Shown: one piece after another, positions 34,435 through 45,636 of the stretch | Layout: each line of letters opens with the position of its first letter | Numbering within the stretch: position 1 is the stretch's first letter | Assembly (NCBI GenBank): GCA_019454045.1 | Contig: SKCR01037606.1 | Location: 40,521-104,520, forward strand | Source: Zanthoxylum bungeanum | Taxonomy: Eukaryota; Streptophyta; Magnoliopsida; Sapindales; Rutaceae | Direction: 5' to 3' | DNA length: 64,000 nt | Notes under the pieces: generated by a model | Databases searched by the model: none | What the model was told of the DNA's origin: nothing | Seen by the model: the letters and a program-made list of their open reading frames with translations, nothing else | Translations under genes and position numbers: made by a program

Positions 34435-35238
34435 TTTAAACTCTGGACAGTCATTCTTCCAGTGTCCATACTTTTTACATTATAGACATTGATCATGAGC
34501 TACTTTCAGTTTTGCGCCTTTGCGCTTCTTGGAGATTTTCTTTGATATCTTCTTTTTCCCCATCTTAATTTTCTTTGACTTCCCAAAAGTCTTTGAAGAG
34601 CCAGCTCCACCATGGAGATACAATGTGGGGTTGTCTTTCTTCAAATCTTGCTCCGCCGTGCGTAGCATGTTATGAAGTTCTTCGTATGTGGCTTGCATCG
34701 AATGCATATGGAAATTCAATACAAAACCATCATAAGAACCAAGAAAAGAAGACATAATCAAATTACGGCCTAGCCTTTCATCAAACACAATGCCATATCG
34801 TTCAAGATATCGAATTTGGTCAATCATGTTCAAAACATGACTGCTGACAGCTCCTCCCTCCTTGAGTTCAACACGGAACAGTTCCTTAGACCTTCGATAA
34901 AGTTCCATCTCTTGATTTACGTCGAACAACTCCTTGAGTGTTCGCATGATGCTCCAAGCATCCGGTACTTAAATGTACTGTCTCAGCAAATCTGGAACCA
35001 TCGATCCTAAGATGTAGGATTTCACCTTTAGGTTATCATCCTTCCATCTATCAAAAGTTTCTCGCTCTTCTGGAGTGGAGTCAGGATCGATATCAATAGG
35101 CAGTGGATTGATAGTGACATAAGTCAACTTTTCATACTTCAAGACAAAGCGTATGTTCATTTCCCATTCGAAATAGTTCTCGGCTCCTTTTAGCTTATTG
35201 GAATCCAAAAGTTTCATCAATGGATTAGCGGCAGCCAT
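34435..35238 (-). pseudogene. gag: CopE gag
   Basis: The start at 35238 (MAAANPLMKLLDSNKLKGAE) matches the CopG start MAAQSTNQFARMLDANKL, so it is well supported. The frame has one stop near 34969 and then continues from 34947 (MRTLKELFDVNQEMELYRRS) through a lysine-rich basic region to a zinc knuckle QCL-stop-CKKYGHWKNDC. The stop codon lies inside the first CX2C pair (about 34483). The rest of the knuckle is intact. Gag would bind element RNA in particles; this copy cannot give full-length protein without suppression. Confidence 0.92.
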
Positions 35239-35982
35239 CTACAAGATAATATTTTTGAGTAGTAGCAGAACAATTTTCATTTCAAAAGTGATAACACTAA
35301 TTGATTATGGAATTTTAAATTTATCAGTGCCCTCCCACTACTTTACGTAATTCTATAATCTCCCTTAACAGAAAAATAGAAATATCAAAATTTCATAGCG
35401 GGAAGTGGATCCCATGACATTTACTCTAGCCTCACACTAATGACGATATTGGCCTTTGTAAACTCATTAGGTAGACCTTCAAGGTCAATCACTTCATGTG
35501 ACTCCTGGTTTGGTCCTGAACCGTTTCTTATCCTCACACTAATGACGATATTGGATTAAGACGTGTTCTAGGTGTATACTTGTCAATGTGCACTAATGAG
35601 CTTCGTATGTACACCCTCACACTAATGACGATATTGGATGACTACGTTAACTCATCACGCTACATCTAATGTTTTACCGGAGCGACCTAAGTTCCGAGCA
35701 CTTATACCCTCACACTAATGATGATATTATATATAAGTAGTAAGAACTCATTCATCTCCGTATTGACAAGACAGACCATCCAATAATGCCCCAACATTAT
35801 TAATACTATTACTTAAAAGTAATAACCTAATCACGGAAGATTTATGACAATCAAGTCATTAACTTAATTAGGTCAAAATTTTAATTTAAAACATGCAATA
35901 CATATCCAATATGTCCTATGCATAATTAAATTAAAATTAATATGGCATAGATTCAAAACATGTGTTGTGTGGTTAAGCCTTT
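35239..35982 (-). other. CopE 5' leader
   Basis: Noncoding. On the plus strand cctcacactaatgacgatat occurs at 35430, 35532, 35615 and (one change) 35708: four copies, 83-102 bases apart, the reverse complement of the motif in CopF and CopG. A polypurine-like block (minus-strand TAGTGGGAGG) is at 35331-35340, near gag. The plus-strand frames here are not supported. Confidence 0.82.
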
Positions 35983-35994
35983 GCTCTGATACCA
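35983..35994 (-). promoter_or_regulatory. CopE primer-binding site
   Basis: Minus-strand TGGTATCAGAGC, exact, three bases from the LTR end. Confidence 0.92.
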
Positions 35995-35997
35995 TTC

Positions 35998-38431
35998 TGT
36001 TGGGGCAGTTGTGGAACCCCTAGGGTCGGATCAGTGCCTGAGCAGCGGAAATGGGTCTAACCCATGGATATCAAGTATGGGTGTAATTTTAAATCATTTT
36101 ATGAAATACTATATTCCATTACGAGTGTATAGGAAAAAACCGGGACTGAATCGGAGTCCGGAAACTTCAAAACGAACAAAAACAAAATTATTGTGCGCGT
36201 ACGTGAGTATGCGCGCTACAGTGCGCGCGGCACTGTACCAATCAGGTCTTAATTTTTTTTTTTTTTTTTTTTTGCTCAGCTCACTGGAACACACTTTCCA
36301 GTGAGCTGATGCAATTAGGGTCTATTACCCTAATTGCTTCCGGTCTTCCCTAAACATTTAAAACACCCAAAATTAATTTTTAATTTCAAAACCAACATAA
36401 ACACATGTTATAGAATAAAAATCTAGTTTCTCAAATATCAAATATTTTTCCAAAAACATAAATTTATTCTAAACACGCATTAGCGTAAATTTTGAATCCA
36501 TTACACAAACCATTTTAGAATCTCATTACGAAATGTCCCGTGAACAATTCTAGTCCACCTAAATGTGGTCAAGTGAATCTAGAATGGTAGCCATAGCTCT
36601 AAGCTTTAATCTAGAGTTCCAAACTCTAATTAATTGTTTCATGTCCAACATGAACATCTTTGACCTAATTACAAACATGTTGTGTTTATACTTCTAAAGT
36701 ATCCTAACACAATTGATTAGCCTTATTCAACATTAAGCTATGTGATCATGCATCTAACACACAAATAAACATAGCTTTTGAGAAGATCAAACATTACCTA
36801 GTAAGCTTGATGCAAGATCCAATCTACTTCTCCTTGTTGAAATTGTTGAAGAACCTCCAAGGTGTGCAAGCTTGACTTCAAGATCCAATCTTGTTTCCAA
36901 TGCTTCCAAGCTTCACTTCAAGATCCAATCTTGATTTCTCCTAAATGAAATATTGTAGAGACCTCACAAGCTTCTCTAACTTAGGCTAATCTATCAAGAA
37001 TTTGCTTATGCTTGTATTTGAACTTGTAATTAAAACATTCCTAAAGCTTGCTATTTATAGCAAAACTTAGGCAATTTTTAATTAATAAAAGTTGTAATCA
37101 ACTTTTAAGTGGGCTTAATCTAATTTGTCCAAATATGTATAATTAGGTGTGACTAATCTCCATTATCTCCCACTTTAATTTAATACAATTAAATCAAGTC
37201 AAAGATTAGGAAATGGATTAGTTAAATGTTTGCCACATTGATTTAATCCAATTAAATCAAGCCAAAACCACATATTATTACATACTTACAATTACCATAA
37301 TATCCTCAAATGGTAGAGATAATTATGATTTTACAATTAAGCCCTTGTGTAATTATTGAATTAATCCAATTAGGTCAAAGTAAATAATCAATGTTATTCA
37401 ATAACACTTGATTATCTTAGTTGATAATTATAATATCGAATATTATATTTTATAAAAAATAATCGGCTACCTAAGTGCTCAACGAGTACACTTCATATTG
37501 GGACTCTCTAAGTTCAGATACGTTCGTCATATAAGCCTAGCTAATATGTACGCAATTCGGCCACCTCCGAATTCGTGAAGAACACGAACGACCTTTCTGA
37601 ACTACACAAGTCGAGGTCATCACATATGTTTAACAATCCCTCCGTCGTAGGCTATCCGAGTTGTGCTTAGGAAACATAGAATATACCGTCAAGTTTCCAA
37701 GACGCACATCTCATGTCGACATGTCCACGATTCTTCATAACTGATGCGATCCACCCTAGGTGATCGACTTTTGCCAAAGATTTAAGAATCGTGACTTTAC
37801 TAACATGGATACCTAAACCCCTTATGGTACACATACGGGCCGACGGATCCTATCTTGCTTCGCACTTGATTACTGTGTTCATCGGTCCACACCCAACGAA
37901 CATCTAGAGGCCAAACCATGAAAGGTTTCTAACATATATGGCATCTAAGTGTGGAGGATCTCACACAAAATCAATGTTATCCTATAGTCAAAGGATTACA
38001 TATGCTACTCGACTCGAGGAGATTCCTATTGACGATGGTGTGTACTTCCAACTATTAGGAATCACCTGTGAGTCATTCAGTATTCGCTCCAACGAATACC
38101 CACATGTCTATACGAGTTTCCAAAACACATGGTACATCGCGTTAAACCATTGGAACTCCAATTCCAATATACGACATGTGCTAGTCTTCTAGGTTATAGG
38201 AGTTCGACCGTATTCCAAAACCAACGACTAGGAATATTTATTTTAGGAATAGTTTACACTTAGTGTCAAAACTATTCTAAGGTCGAAGTCATTCTTACCA
38301 TAATGATACATCAATTTAATACGCGTAATGACAATACCATTAATAGGGTATGAAATGAAAAATGTAGTTATTTTATTAATAAATAATAAATTGTACAATT
38401 CGAATTGGCACTCCAAACACCAACTCTACCA
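35998..38431 (-). repeat. CopE 5' LTR
   Basis: 2434 bases. The U5 end is fixed by the primer site. The U3 end is set at 38431 because the minus strand there reads TGGTAGAGTTGGTGTTTGG, lining up with CopG's TGTTGGGGTTGGTGCTCAG, and because CopH RNase H sequence begins at 38432. It contains a 21-T run at 36253-36273. The stretch 36300-38200 has no supported gene; the frame 37938-38192 is not conserved. Confidence 0.82.
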
Positions 38432-38514
38432 CTATATAGTTTGAATAACGGAACAGTGAGCTGGAAATCTTCCAAGCAAGATACCGTTGCCGAATAAACA
38501 ACAAAAGCGGAATA
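38432..38514 (+). pseudogene. pol: CopH RNase H fragment, left part
   Basis: Plus-strand agtttgaataacggaacagt and gagctggaaatcttccaagc match the RNase H codons NNGAVSWKSSKQ of CopD (reverse complement of about 23060-23120) and still more closely CopB. The fragment is cut on the left by the CopE LTR and on the right by CopG. Its last five bases, gaata, are duplicated at 47978-47982. It contains a stop (gaataaaca). Confidence 0.88.
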
Positions 38515-40905
38515 TGTTGGGGTTGGTGCTCAGAGCGCCAATTTCCGGTTGTATTTCTTTTGAATACTTATGTAAAACATTATTATTATGAATAATATAT
38601 GCAGTTTCTACAATATACGTATCTTTTTATATGGTAAAGATGTAATGACCTTAGACTGATTAGTCATGGTACTGTTGCAAAAGCGTCGCAACTCACATTG
38701 ATTAGTATCATGACGTTGTCATTCTCAGACTGTTCCTGGTCAAGGTTTACACTACTTGGTCAGTATAGTAAACCCGTTGAGACCGGTACATGTCGTATAC
38801 TCGAATATATGATTCCAATGATTTCTCAATGAACCATTAGTCTTGGAGACTAGTATAGACGTGTGGGTGTTTATAGCAGATAAACACTGAACGACTCACC
38901 GAAGATTCTTATTGGATGATACACCAACGTCAATAAGAATCTTCTCAGGTTGAGTAGCACTTGTGATTCTTAGACTTGAGATGCCATTGTGGGCATATGA
39001 GACATCTTCTACACTTAGATGGCAGTCACGTCACAGATCTATTTAGATCAGACCTCCACCTGTTCGTTGGGTGTAGATAGATCCTCAGGGTGTCCTATGT
39101 GTATCAAGATAGAATCCCTCAATTCTGTGTACCAGAGCATAGGTAGTCCATATGATTAGCAATCAGATAAAACCATGGGCCCGTGGTAAAGTTTAGAAGC
39201 TAGTTCTAAACATTCTTTTTGAGATTGCTAATAGAATAGTCGACTGGATAATCCCTATAGAGATTTGACGTTTACATCTATATCTCTGAGATTTATCCGG
39301 ATACCTGTGACGGAGGAATTATACATTTTCCATGACCTCGACCTGTATGATTCAGCGAGATTATCTGTGATCGTCATATTTACGGGTGGATAAATTATGG
39401 ACACGAAATTGGATTTCGTGACGGATATATTTGAATCTAGAGAGTCTCAATAATGAAATATACTCGTAGAGCACTAGAGCAACATTTATAAACAATATTA
39501 ATTATTTATAAAGTCGTTTAAAGGTTAAACGCAAAATACATGCTAAAGGGACCCGATAGTCATTTGTTTAATTATTGTGTATTTACATTTAATACTTGAT
39601 TAATTTAAATACACATTAATTAATAGTCAAATTGAGATATTTGACTAATATCCTAAATGAATATATGTATTTGATATTTAATGTAAATATAATACATATA
39701 TTTAATATATTTGTTTTTAATTAATTAATTAATTATTAATTGTTAAATGATTAAATTAATTAAAATATAAATATCTTAACATTTGGATATTTGAATTAAA
39801 TGGCTAAGTTGCCTTTATTGACTTAATTAAAATATCTTTAAAGTGTTTTAGATATTTTATCAAGTTGATTAAATTGAAATCAAATGAAATTGAAATTACA
39901 TTTCTTGTATATGATTGTTGTATTTTCGGCCAAGGCATGTTTTGGCACAAGTGTATATTGTTTTCATTTCATTTCACTTTAATAACCTAATACAGTTTTA
40001 CAAAAACTCCATTAAAAGAAACAAGAGAAGCTAGAGAAGAAGAAAAGGAAAAACAAAGAAAAAGCTTGGATTTAGTAAGTTTTCTCAACTTACCATTAAA
40101 GGAAAATGTTCCTTAGGATCTAGGCTATATCTTGTGATGTTCTTAAGTTATTCTTTTCTTTATTCTTTGTGTTTTTGGTGAATGGAAGTTTGGTGAAAGT
40201 GTTGAGCATGTATAATGGTGGAAGCTTGTGACTAGTGTAGTTATAAGTATTCTTTTAAGGTTTTGGAAACTTTGTTGCTAATCTAGAGTTGTTGACCCAC
40301 TCTTAAATGACCTAGATTTGATCTTGAGTTTTTTCATTGTGTTGAGACTTTGGTTGGATGAAAGAAACATGATTGAACTAATTGATTTATCCAATTTGGT
40401 CTAATTTGTCCAATTTGAAGAGTTGAAAAATTAGGTTTTAAGACATTGTCAAAATTTGGGGCTTTTCATTTATGTTGTGTATAAGGATGTTTATATGATG
40501 CATATAAAGTTTCATGTTGATTGGATTACATCTTGATGTGTTTTGAAGCATGAAATTGAAAGATGCACAATTCCCCCCCTTTGGAGGCTCTCGGCCAAAC
40601 TAAGGAATTTTGGGATTTTGGTTGCTTTTGGTGTTTTGAACATGCTAAGTTCATCTAGAAATGATTTAGAATCATCCAAAATTGATTTGAACAATTTCAG
40701 ACTAAAATGAACAAAATACCAAGTGTAAGGGCAATTCGGTAAATTCACTTAAATATGATTTATTAAATTTTATTTCATAATTTGATTATTGGATAATTAA
40801 ATAAATATGTTTATTTAATTAATCCGAGAAAAATTTTTGAAATCGGAAAATTGATTTCCCACTGTTTCCGCTGCGTTACCGGATTTAGCCCCTAAAACCC
40901 ATACA
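38515..40905 (+). repeat. CopG 5' LTR
   Basis: Starts TGTTGGGGTTGGTGCTCAGA and ends ...acccataca, then aaa and the primer site. It has a roughly 60-base segment (about 40450-40520) absent from the 3' LTR. The minus-strand frame at 40512-40748 lies in this LTR and is not supported as a gene. Confidence 0.95.
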
Positions 40906-40908
40906 AAA

Positions 40909-40920
40909 TGGTATCAGAGC
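40909..40920 (+). promoter_or_regulatory. CopG primer-binding site
   Basis: Exact TGGTATCAGAGC, three bases after the LTR end. Confidence 0.95.
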
Positions 40921-41668
40921 GTGTCTGATTCTAGGCCCCCTAAAATGATTAGCCTTTATTAAATCAATGTTTAATCATTTTTTCTTAACATTATACATGC
41001 TTATTATAATCTAATTTGGTTAGATTTATGGTGTATGACACTTAGCGAAAAATCTCTGATTAATAAGGTTTTAATGTAATTATGTATTTGATGCATGTTA
41101 TGTGGTCCGTCTTGTCAATACGGTTTATGAATACTTCTTTGTGACTACATTCGAGACCGTGCCTCTACTGTGAGGGTGTAGCCGATAGAGATTTATTTAT
41201 ACCGGATGTATATTAGATACTAGATAAATTCAAGCGAAAGTGGAATTCTGAACGTGCCCTAACTGTCAGGATTACGTAAGTAACTTGAGTTTATCATTGA
41301 CAAGTTTAACCTTGGTACGTCTCCTTGTGGGCCTGCCTTCGCAGCGACAACGAGAAACGACCAGGACCAGAAACCCAGGAGTCACTATTGAGTGATTGAC
41401 AAATAAGTTGTCTACCTGATGAATATACGTAGGCGAGACCGTGCCTCTACTGTGAGCTGAAATATATTCACGGGATCCACTTTTCACTATTTGTATTTAA
41501 TTTAATTATTAAATCTTTGTATTCTGTTTGGGGATTACAGTATTGCATGATTTAGTGGGAGGGGCATATTTAGATTAAAAATCCATGATCTAGTTTATGC
41601 TTTTGATATTATATGAAACTGCTTAATTTCTGCTAACTGTTTTTCGTGATCTATATGATAGATTTGCG
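40921..41668 (+). other. CopG 5' leader
   Basis: Contains gagaccgtgcctctactgtg (41153 and, near-identical, 41434), gaacgtgccctaactgtcag (41250) and a diverged third-position copy near 41329. The spacings are 97, 79 and 105 bases, matching CopF. The block tttagtgggagggg at 41551-41564 resembles the polypurine tract. Gag starts at 41669. Confidence 0.85.
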
Positions 41669-42492
41669 ATGGCGGCACAATCCACAAATCAGTTTGCGCG
41701 TATGCTTGATGCGAACAAACTTAAAGGCGCTGAGAACTTCGCTGACTGGGAATTGGATTTGAGGATTGTCCTCGATTCCGAAAAACTGGGATATGTTCTT
41801 GAGGGTCTGTTGCCCCTGTTGTGGGTGTCGACGCAACGGAGGAGGAACGCCAAGTTTTTGAAACTTGGAAGGATGATGATTTAAGGGTTAAATCGTACAT
41901 CCTTAGTTCACTGTCTTCGAAACTCAAGAAACAATACTATGGTATGCTAGATTCGTATAGTATGATGACGCGATTGAGACAATCGTTTGAGAACCAAGAA
42001 CAAGTGATTGTTCACAAAGTCGCAATGGAACTGTTCCATGCACGTCTGGATGAGGGGCAAGATGTTAGCCCACATGTTCTTCAGATGATCGATTTGATCG
42101 ATCAACTGAGGCAACATAATCTCATCTTGAATGACATTCTCGATAGGAGTGTCATTCTTGGTTCACTCCCAGCTTCATATCGCCAGTTCGTGATGTACTT
42201 GAACATGAACGGGACTGTCTGTACCTACCAAGAGCTACATAGGATGTTGCTCATGGCAAAAGAGTACCTTAAGAAGGGAGTATCGACTCGCCCTCCGAGA
42301 TCTACTTCTCTCTCTGCTTCTTCCCAGACTTGGTCAAAGGGAAATAAGAAGAAAGGGAAGAAGAAGAAGGCTTTTGGTCCTCAACAACAGGCAAAGATTT
42401 CTAAGCCTAAGAGGGCTTCTGAAGACAAATGCCACCACTGCGGCAAAGTCGGGCATTGGAAAAGAAATGTCCTGATTACATCGCCCAACTGA
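41669..42492 (+). pseudogene. gag: CopG gag
   Basis: Starts MAAQSTNQFARMLDANKL, with KLKGAENFADWELDLRIVLD at residues 16-35. One frameshift near 41815 moves to the frame that runs from 41821 through WKDDDLRVKSYILSSLSSKL, a helical region, a lysine-rich stretch and the zinc knuckle CHHCGKVGHWKRN (about 42430-42468). A single missing base at the last cysteine codon (aatgtcc for aattgtcc) shifts the frame again. Protein continues in the frame of 42429-42944 as KCPDYIAQLRRDRAST. In CopE the same cluster is broken by a stop instead. Confidence 0.94.
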
Positions 42493-42944
42493 GGAGAGAT
42501 AGAGCATCTACATCAGGTACATTTATTTTTCCAGTTATTGATTTATCTTTGGCTTGTGAAGCCGTTACATCCAACTGGATTTTAGATTCTGCTTGTCCCA
42601 TTCACATTTGCAATTCGTTGCAGGTGCTGAAAGAAAGTATGAGGTTGAAGCCCGGAGAGATGCAGTTGCGATTCGGGAGTGGAGACTCTTTGGATGCAGT
42701 TGCAGTGGGAGTATGCGAGATCTCATTGCCGAATGGGACACTTTTGTTAAATGAATGCCATTTTGTACCAGGATGTGTAGCTAATATTATATCACTTTTT
42801 GTATTGGATACAGAAGGCTTTTGTATTAATATTAAGAACAGTTCTTTATATTTATATGATAGAAATAATATTCAGATCCTTAGTTGTCCAAACCAGCATG
42901 GTCATTATACATTGCAAACTTCAAAAGATATTTTAAATACTTGA
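42470..42944 (+). pseudogene. pol: CopG protease
   Basis: NWILDSACPIHICNSL (about 42570-42617) is the active-site block, but D-S/T-G reads D-S-A, so catalysis is probably lost. QLRFGSGDSLDAVAVGVCEI and CHFVPGCVANIISLFVLD follow as in CopE. The frame stops at 42942, before ELWHMRRGHIGVKRL. Confidence 0.9.
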
Positions 42945-44162
42945 ATTAATAAACGTAGTTTACCTGTAATTAATGATACTGAACTTTGGCATATGCGGCG
43001 TGGTCACATTGGCGTTAAACGCCTTACCCAATTGGTTAGGAATGGTTTGATACCATATCTTACCATTGAATCATATCCAACTTGTGAATCCTGTATTCAG
43101 GGTAAGATGACCAAAGCCTCATTTTCTGGTGTTGGACATCGCGCCACTAGCTTACTGGAACTCGTACATTCTGATGTATGTGGTCCACTAAGTCAGACTG
43201 CTCACAGTGGCTATTCGTACTTCGTTACCTTTACCGATGATCTGTCACGGTACGGTTATGTCTATTTGATGCGACATAAATCAGAAACCTTTGAAAAGTT
43301 CAAAGAGTTCCGAAATGAAGTAGAAAAACAAACTGGTCAATATATTAAATGCCTTTGATCTGATCGAGGCAGTGAATATATGAGTGGTGAGTTCATGGAT
43401 TATATGAAGGAGAATGGGATTCTCGCTCAATATACTCCTCCAGGTACTCCACAGCACAATGGAGTGTCTGAGAGGAGAAATCGGACTTTATTGGATATGG
43501 TCCGATCAATGTTGAGTTTCACAGATTTGCCCTATTATTTATAGGGCTACTCTCTTTTAACAGCTGCACATATTTTGAACAAGATTCCTTCAAAAGCTGT
43601 TCCTACGACTCCGTATCAGATATGGTTCGGTAGGAGACCAAATCTTAATTATATTAAGGTTTGGGGTTGTCCTGTCTATGTCAGGGTGACTCAGCAAGAT
43701 AAGCTTTCGCCTCGAGGGAAAAAGTTTAGGTTTATCGGATATCCTTCGAATACGAGGGGATATCTGTTCTATGATACCGAGCATCGAAATGTGTTTGTAG
43801 CTCGCTTCGTAAAATTTCTAGAAGTAGAATTTTTGTCAGAAGGTGGTAATCATAGACAGGTTGAGCTTGATGAAGTCCAACCTGAAAACAACGAACCAAC
43901 GGAGGAACCTGAAGTTCAAGTAGATGAAGGACCTTCAACACACACACTCCGTAGGTCGGAAATGGTATCTATACCTCCTGAACGCTTGTATTTGATACAA
44001 GAAAAGAGTCTGGATGTTCTCTTAGTTGAAGAGACAGATCTTTTCACCTATAGAGAATCGATGTTGGACATCGACTCCGTGAAATGGCAAAGTGCCATGA
44101 AATCCGAGATAGACTCAATGCATAAGAATCAAGTTTGGGACTTGGTTCCGCTTCCCGAATGA
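42945..44162 (+). pseudogene. pol: CopG integrase
   Basis: Pre-integrase zinc region: HMRRGHIGVKRL and CESCIQGKMTK. Core: LELVHSDVCGPLSQ (first Asp, about 43165), RSDRGSEYMSGEF shifted by one stop at 43356-43358 (second Asp) and GTPQHNGVSERRN (Glu, about 43445). A second stop lies near 43541 before GYSLLTAAHILNKIPSK. The C-terminal block from 43575 (TPYQIWFGRRPNLNYIKVW) through the acidic linker ends at a stop at 44160-44162. Confidence 0.93.
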
Positions 44163-45108
44163 ATTGTTCCTATCGGTTGTAAATGGTTTTACAAGAGGAA
44201 GCGCGGGCCTGACGGTAAGGTTGAGACTTACAAGGCCCGACTGGTAGCAAAATGTTACACGCAGCGACCTGGTGTTGACTACGATGAAACTTTTTCTCTG
44301 GTTGCAATGCTTAAGTCTATTCGGATTTTTCTTTCTATAGCTGCGTATCATGACTACGAGATTTGGCAAATGGATGTCAAAACGACTTTTCTAAATGGAT
44401 TTCTTGATGAAGAAATCTATATGGAACAGCCAGAAGGTTTTGCGTCCAGCGAAAACTCGGGCATGGTATGTAAGCGTAAGAAGTCCATTTATGGACTTAA
44501 ATAAGCTTCACGAAGTTGGAATCTTCGATTCGACGAGATTATTAGATCGTCTGGTTTTCTCAAGAATTCGGAAGAATCCTGTGTGTATCAGAAGGCCAGT
44601 GGGAGCATGGTCGTATTTTTAGTCCTATATGTTGATGACATCCTAATCATTGGGAATGATTTAGGTGTGTTACAAAGCGTCAAAGCATACCTCTGTAAGA
44701 ATTTCTCCATAAAGGACTTGGGAGAAGCTTCCTATGTTTTAGGGATAAAATTCTATAGAGATAGACAAAGGAGGCTGATTGGGTTATCCCAATCAAACCC
44801 AATCAGCGTACATAGATAAGATCTTGGAACGGTATAGTTTTGGTAACTGTACGACAGCAAACATACCGTTCAGACATGGGATTCATCTTTCAAAAGATGT
44901 GTCCACAATAGAAGATGAGAAGGTTAGAATGTCTAACCAACCTTATGCTTCGTGTTTGGGTAGCATAATGTATGCCATGTTATGTACGAGGCCTGATATC
45001 AGTTTCGCTGTTAGCGTAACTAGTCGATATCAGTCCAATCCAGGTAATGACCATTGGATGGCCATTAAACATATCCTCAAGTATCTTAAGGTACTAAGGA
45101 TAAGTTAA
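44163..45108 (+). pseudogene. pol: CopG reverse transcriptase
   Basis: [20 protein letters not shown] follows the stop, then [40 protein letters not shown] and KKSIYGLK, stopped at 44502. The frame 44583-44819 has VLYVDDILIIGNDLGVLQ with intact YVDD and FSIKDLGEASYVLGIKFY. A short duplication of aatcaaacccaatcagc near 44800 shifts the frame into 44779-45108, which carries PYASCLGSIMYAMLCTRPDI. Catalytic aspartates survive, but the polypeptide is broken at least three times. Confidence 0.93.
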
Positions 45109-45620
45109 CAATTTATGGAGGAAACGAACTGCAAGTTAACGGGTATACGGATTCTGATTTCCAATCGGATCCTGATGATAGAAAGTCTACATCTGGATTT
45201 GTATTTACCCTTAACGGATGTGCAGTTTGTTGGAAGAGTTCCAAACAGGGATCGACAGCAGATTCCACCACTGAGGCGGAATATATTGCAGCTTTTGAAG
45301 CTGCAAAAGAGGCTGTGTGAATAAAGAACTTTATCACAGAATTGGGAGTTGTCCCAAGTATCGAGAATGTGATTCCATTATACTGTGATAATACTGGAGC
45401 CATTGCGCAAGCAAAGGAATCGAGGGCGCATCAGAAGTCGAAGCATGTGGAACGCAAGTACCACATCATTCGAGAGATTGCATCGCGAGGGGATATTATC
45501 GTGTCCAAGGTACCAAGTGAAGATAATGTAGCAGACTCGCTGACGAAGGCCATACCTCCGAAGCTGTTTGATAAACACGTGGAGTCGATGGGTATTAGAT
45601 ACAATCGATATTGGCACTAG
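45109..45620 (+). pseudogene. pol: CopG RNase H
   Basis: YTDSDFQSDPDDRKSTSGFV and CWKSSKQGSTADSTTEAEYI (about 45225-45288) hold the first two catalytic acids. A TGA at 45318 interrupts, and then IPLYCDNTGAIAQAKESRAH and VERKYHIIREIASRGDIIV complete the domain through the terminal stop at 45618-45620. This is the full domain length, unlike CopE, which lacks it. Confidence 0.92.
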
Positions 45621-45636
45621 AGCAAGTGGGAGATTT
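45621..45636 (+). promoter_or_regulatory. CopG polypurine tract
   Basis: AGCAAGTGGGAGATTT directly before the 3' LTR TGTTGGGG. Confidence 0.88.

Larger units (their letters stand above)
32003..38431 (-). mobile_element. CopE: minus-strand Ty1/Copia element lacking RNase H and 3' LTR
   Basis: Has 5' LTR (35998-38431), exact primer site, leader, gag and pol up to the end of the RT palm. Then it stops abruptly inside the RT/RNase H connection at about 32003, where CopF leader-type DNA begins. At the right it joins CopH RNase H sequence at 38432. It is closely related to CopG and CopX. Its coding region is the least damaged of the window. Confidence 0.88.

Noticed and set aside
36300..38400. Host gene or promoter in the long ORF-poor stretch
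   Set aside because: It lies wholly inside the CopE 5' LTR, bounded by a primer site on one side and CopH RNase H on the other.
40909..40920. TGGTATCAGAGC as part of a tRNA gene
   Set aside because: Only a 12-base tRNA-complementary primer site is present. No cloverleaf or A/B boxes are found around this or the other primer sites.
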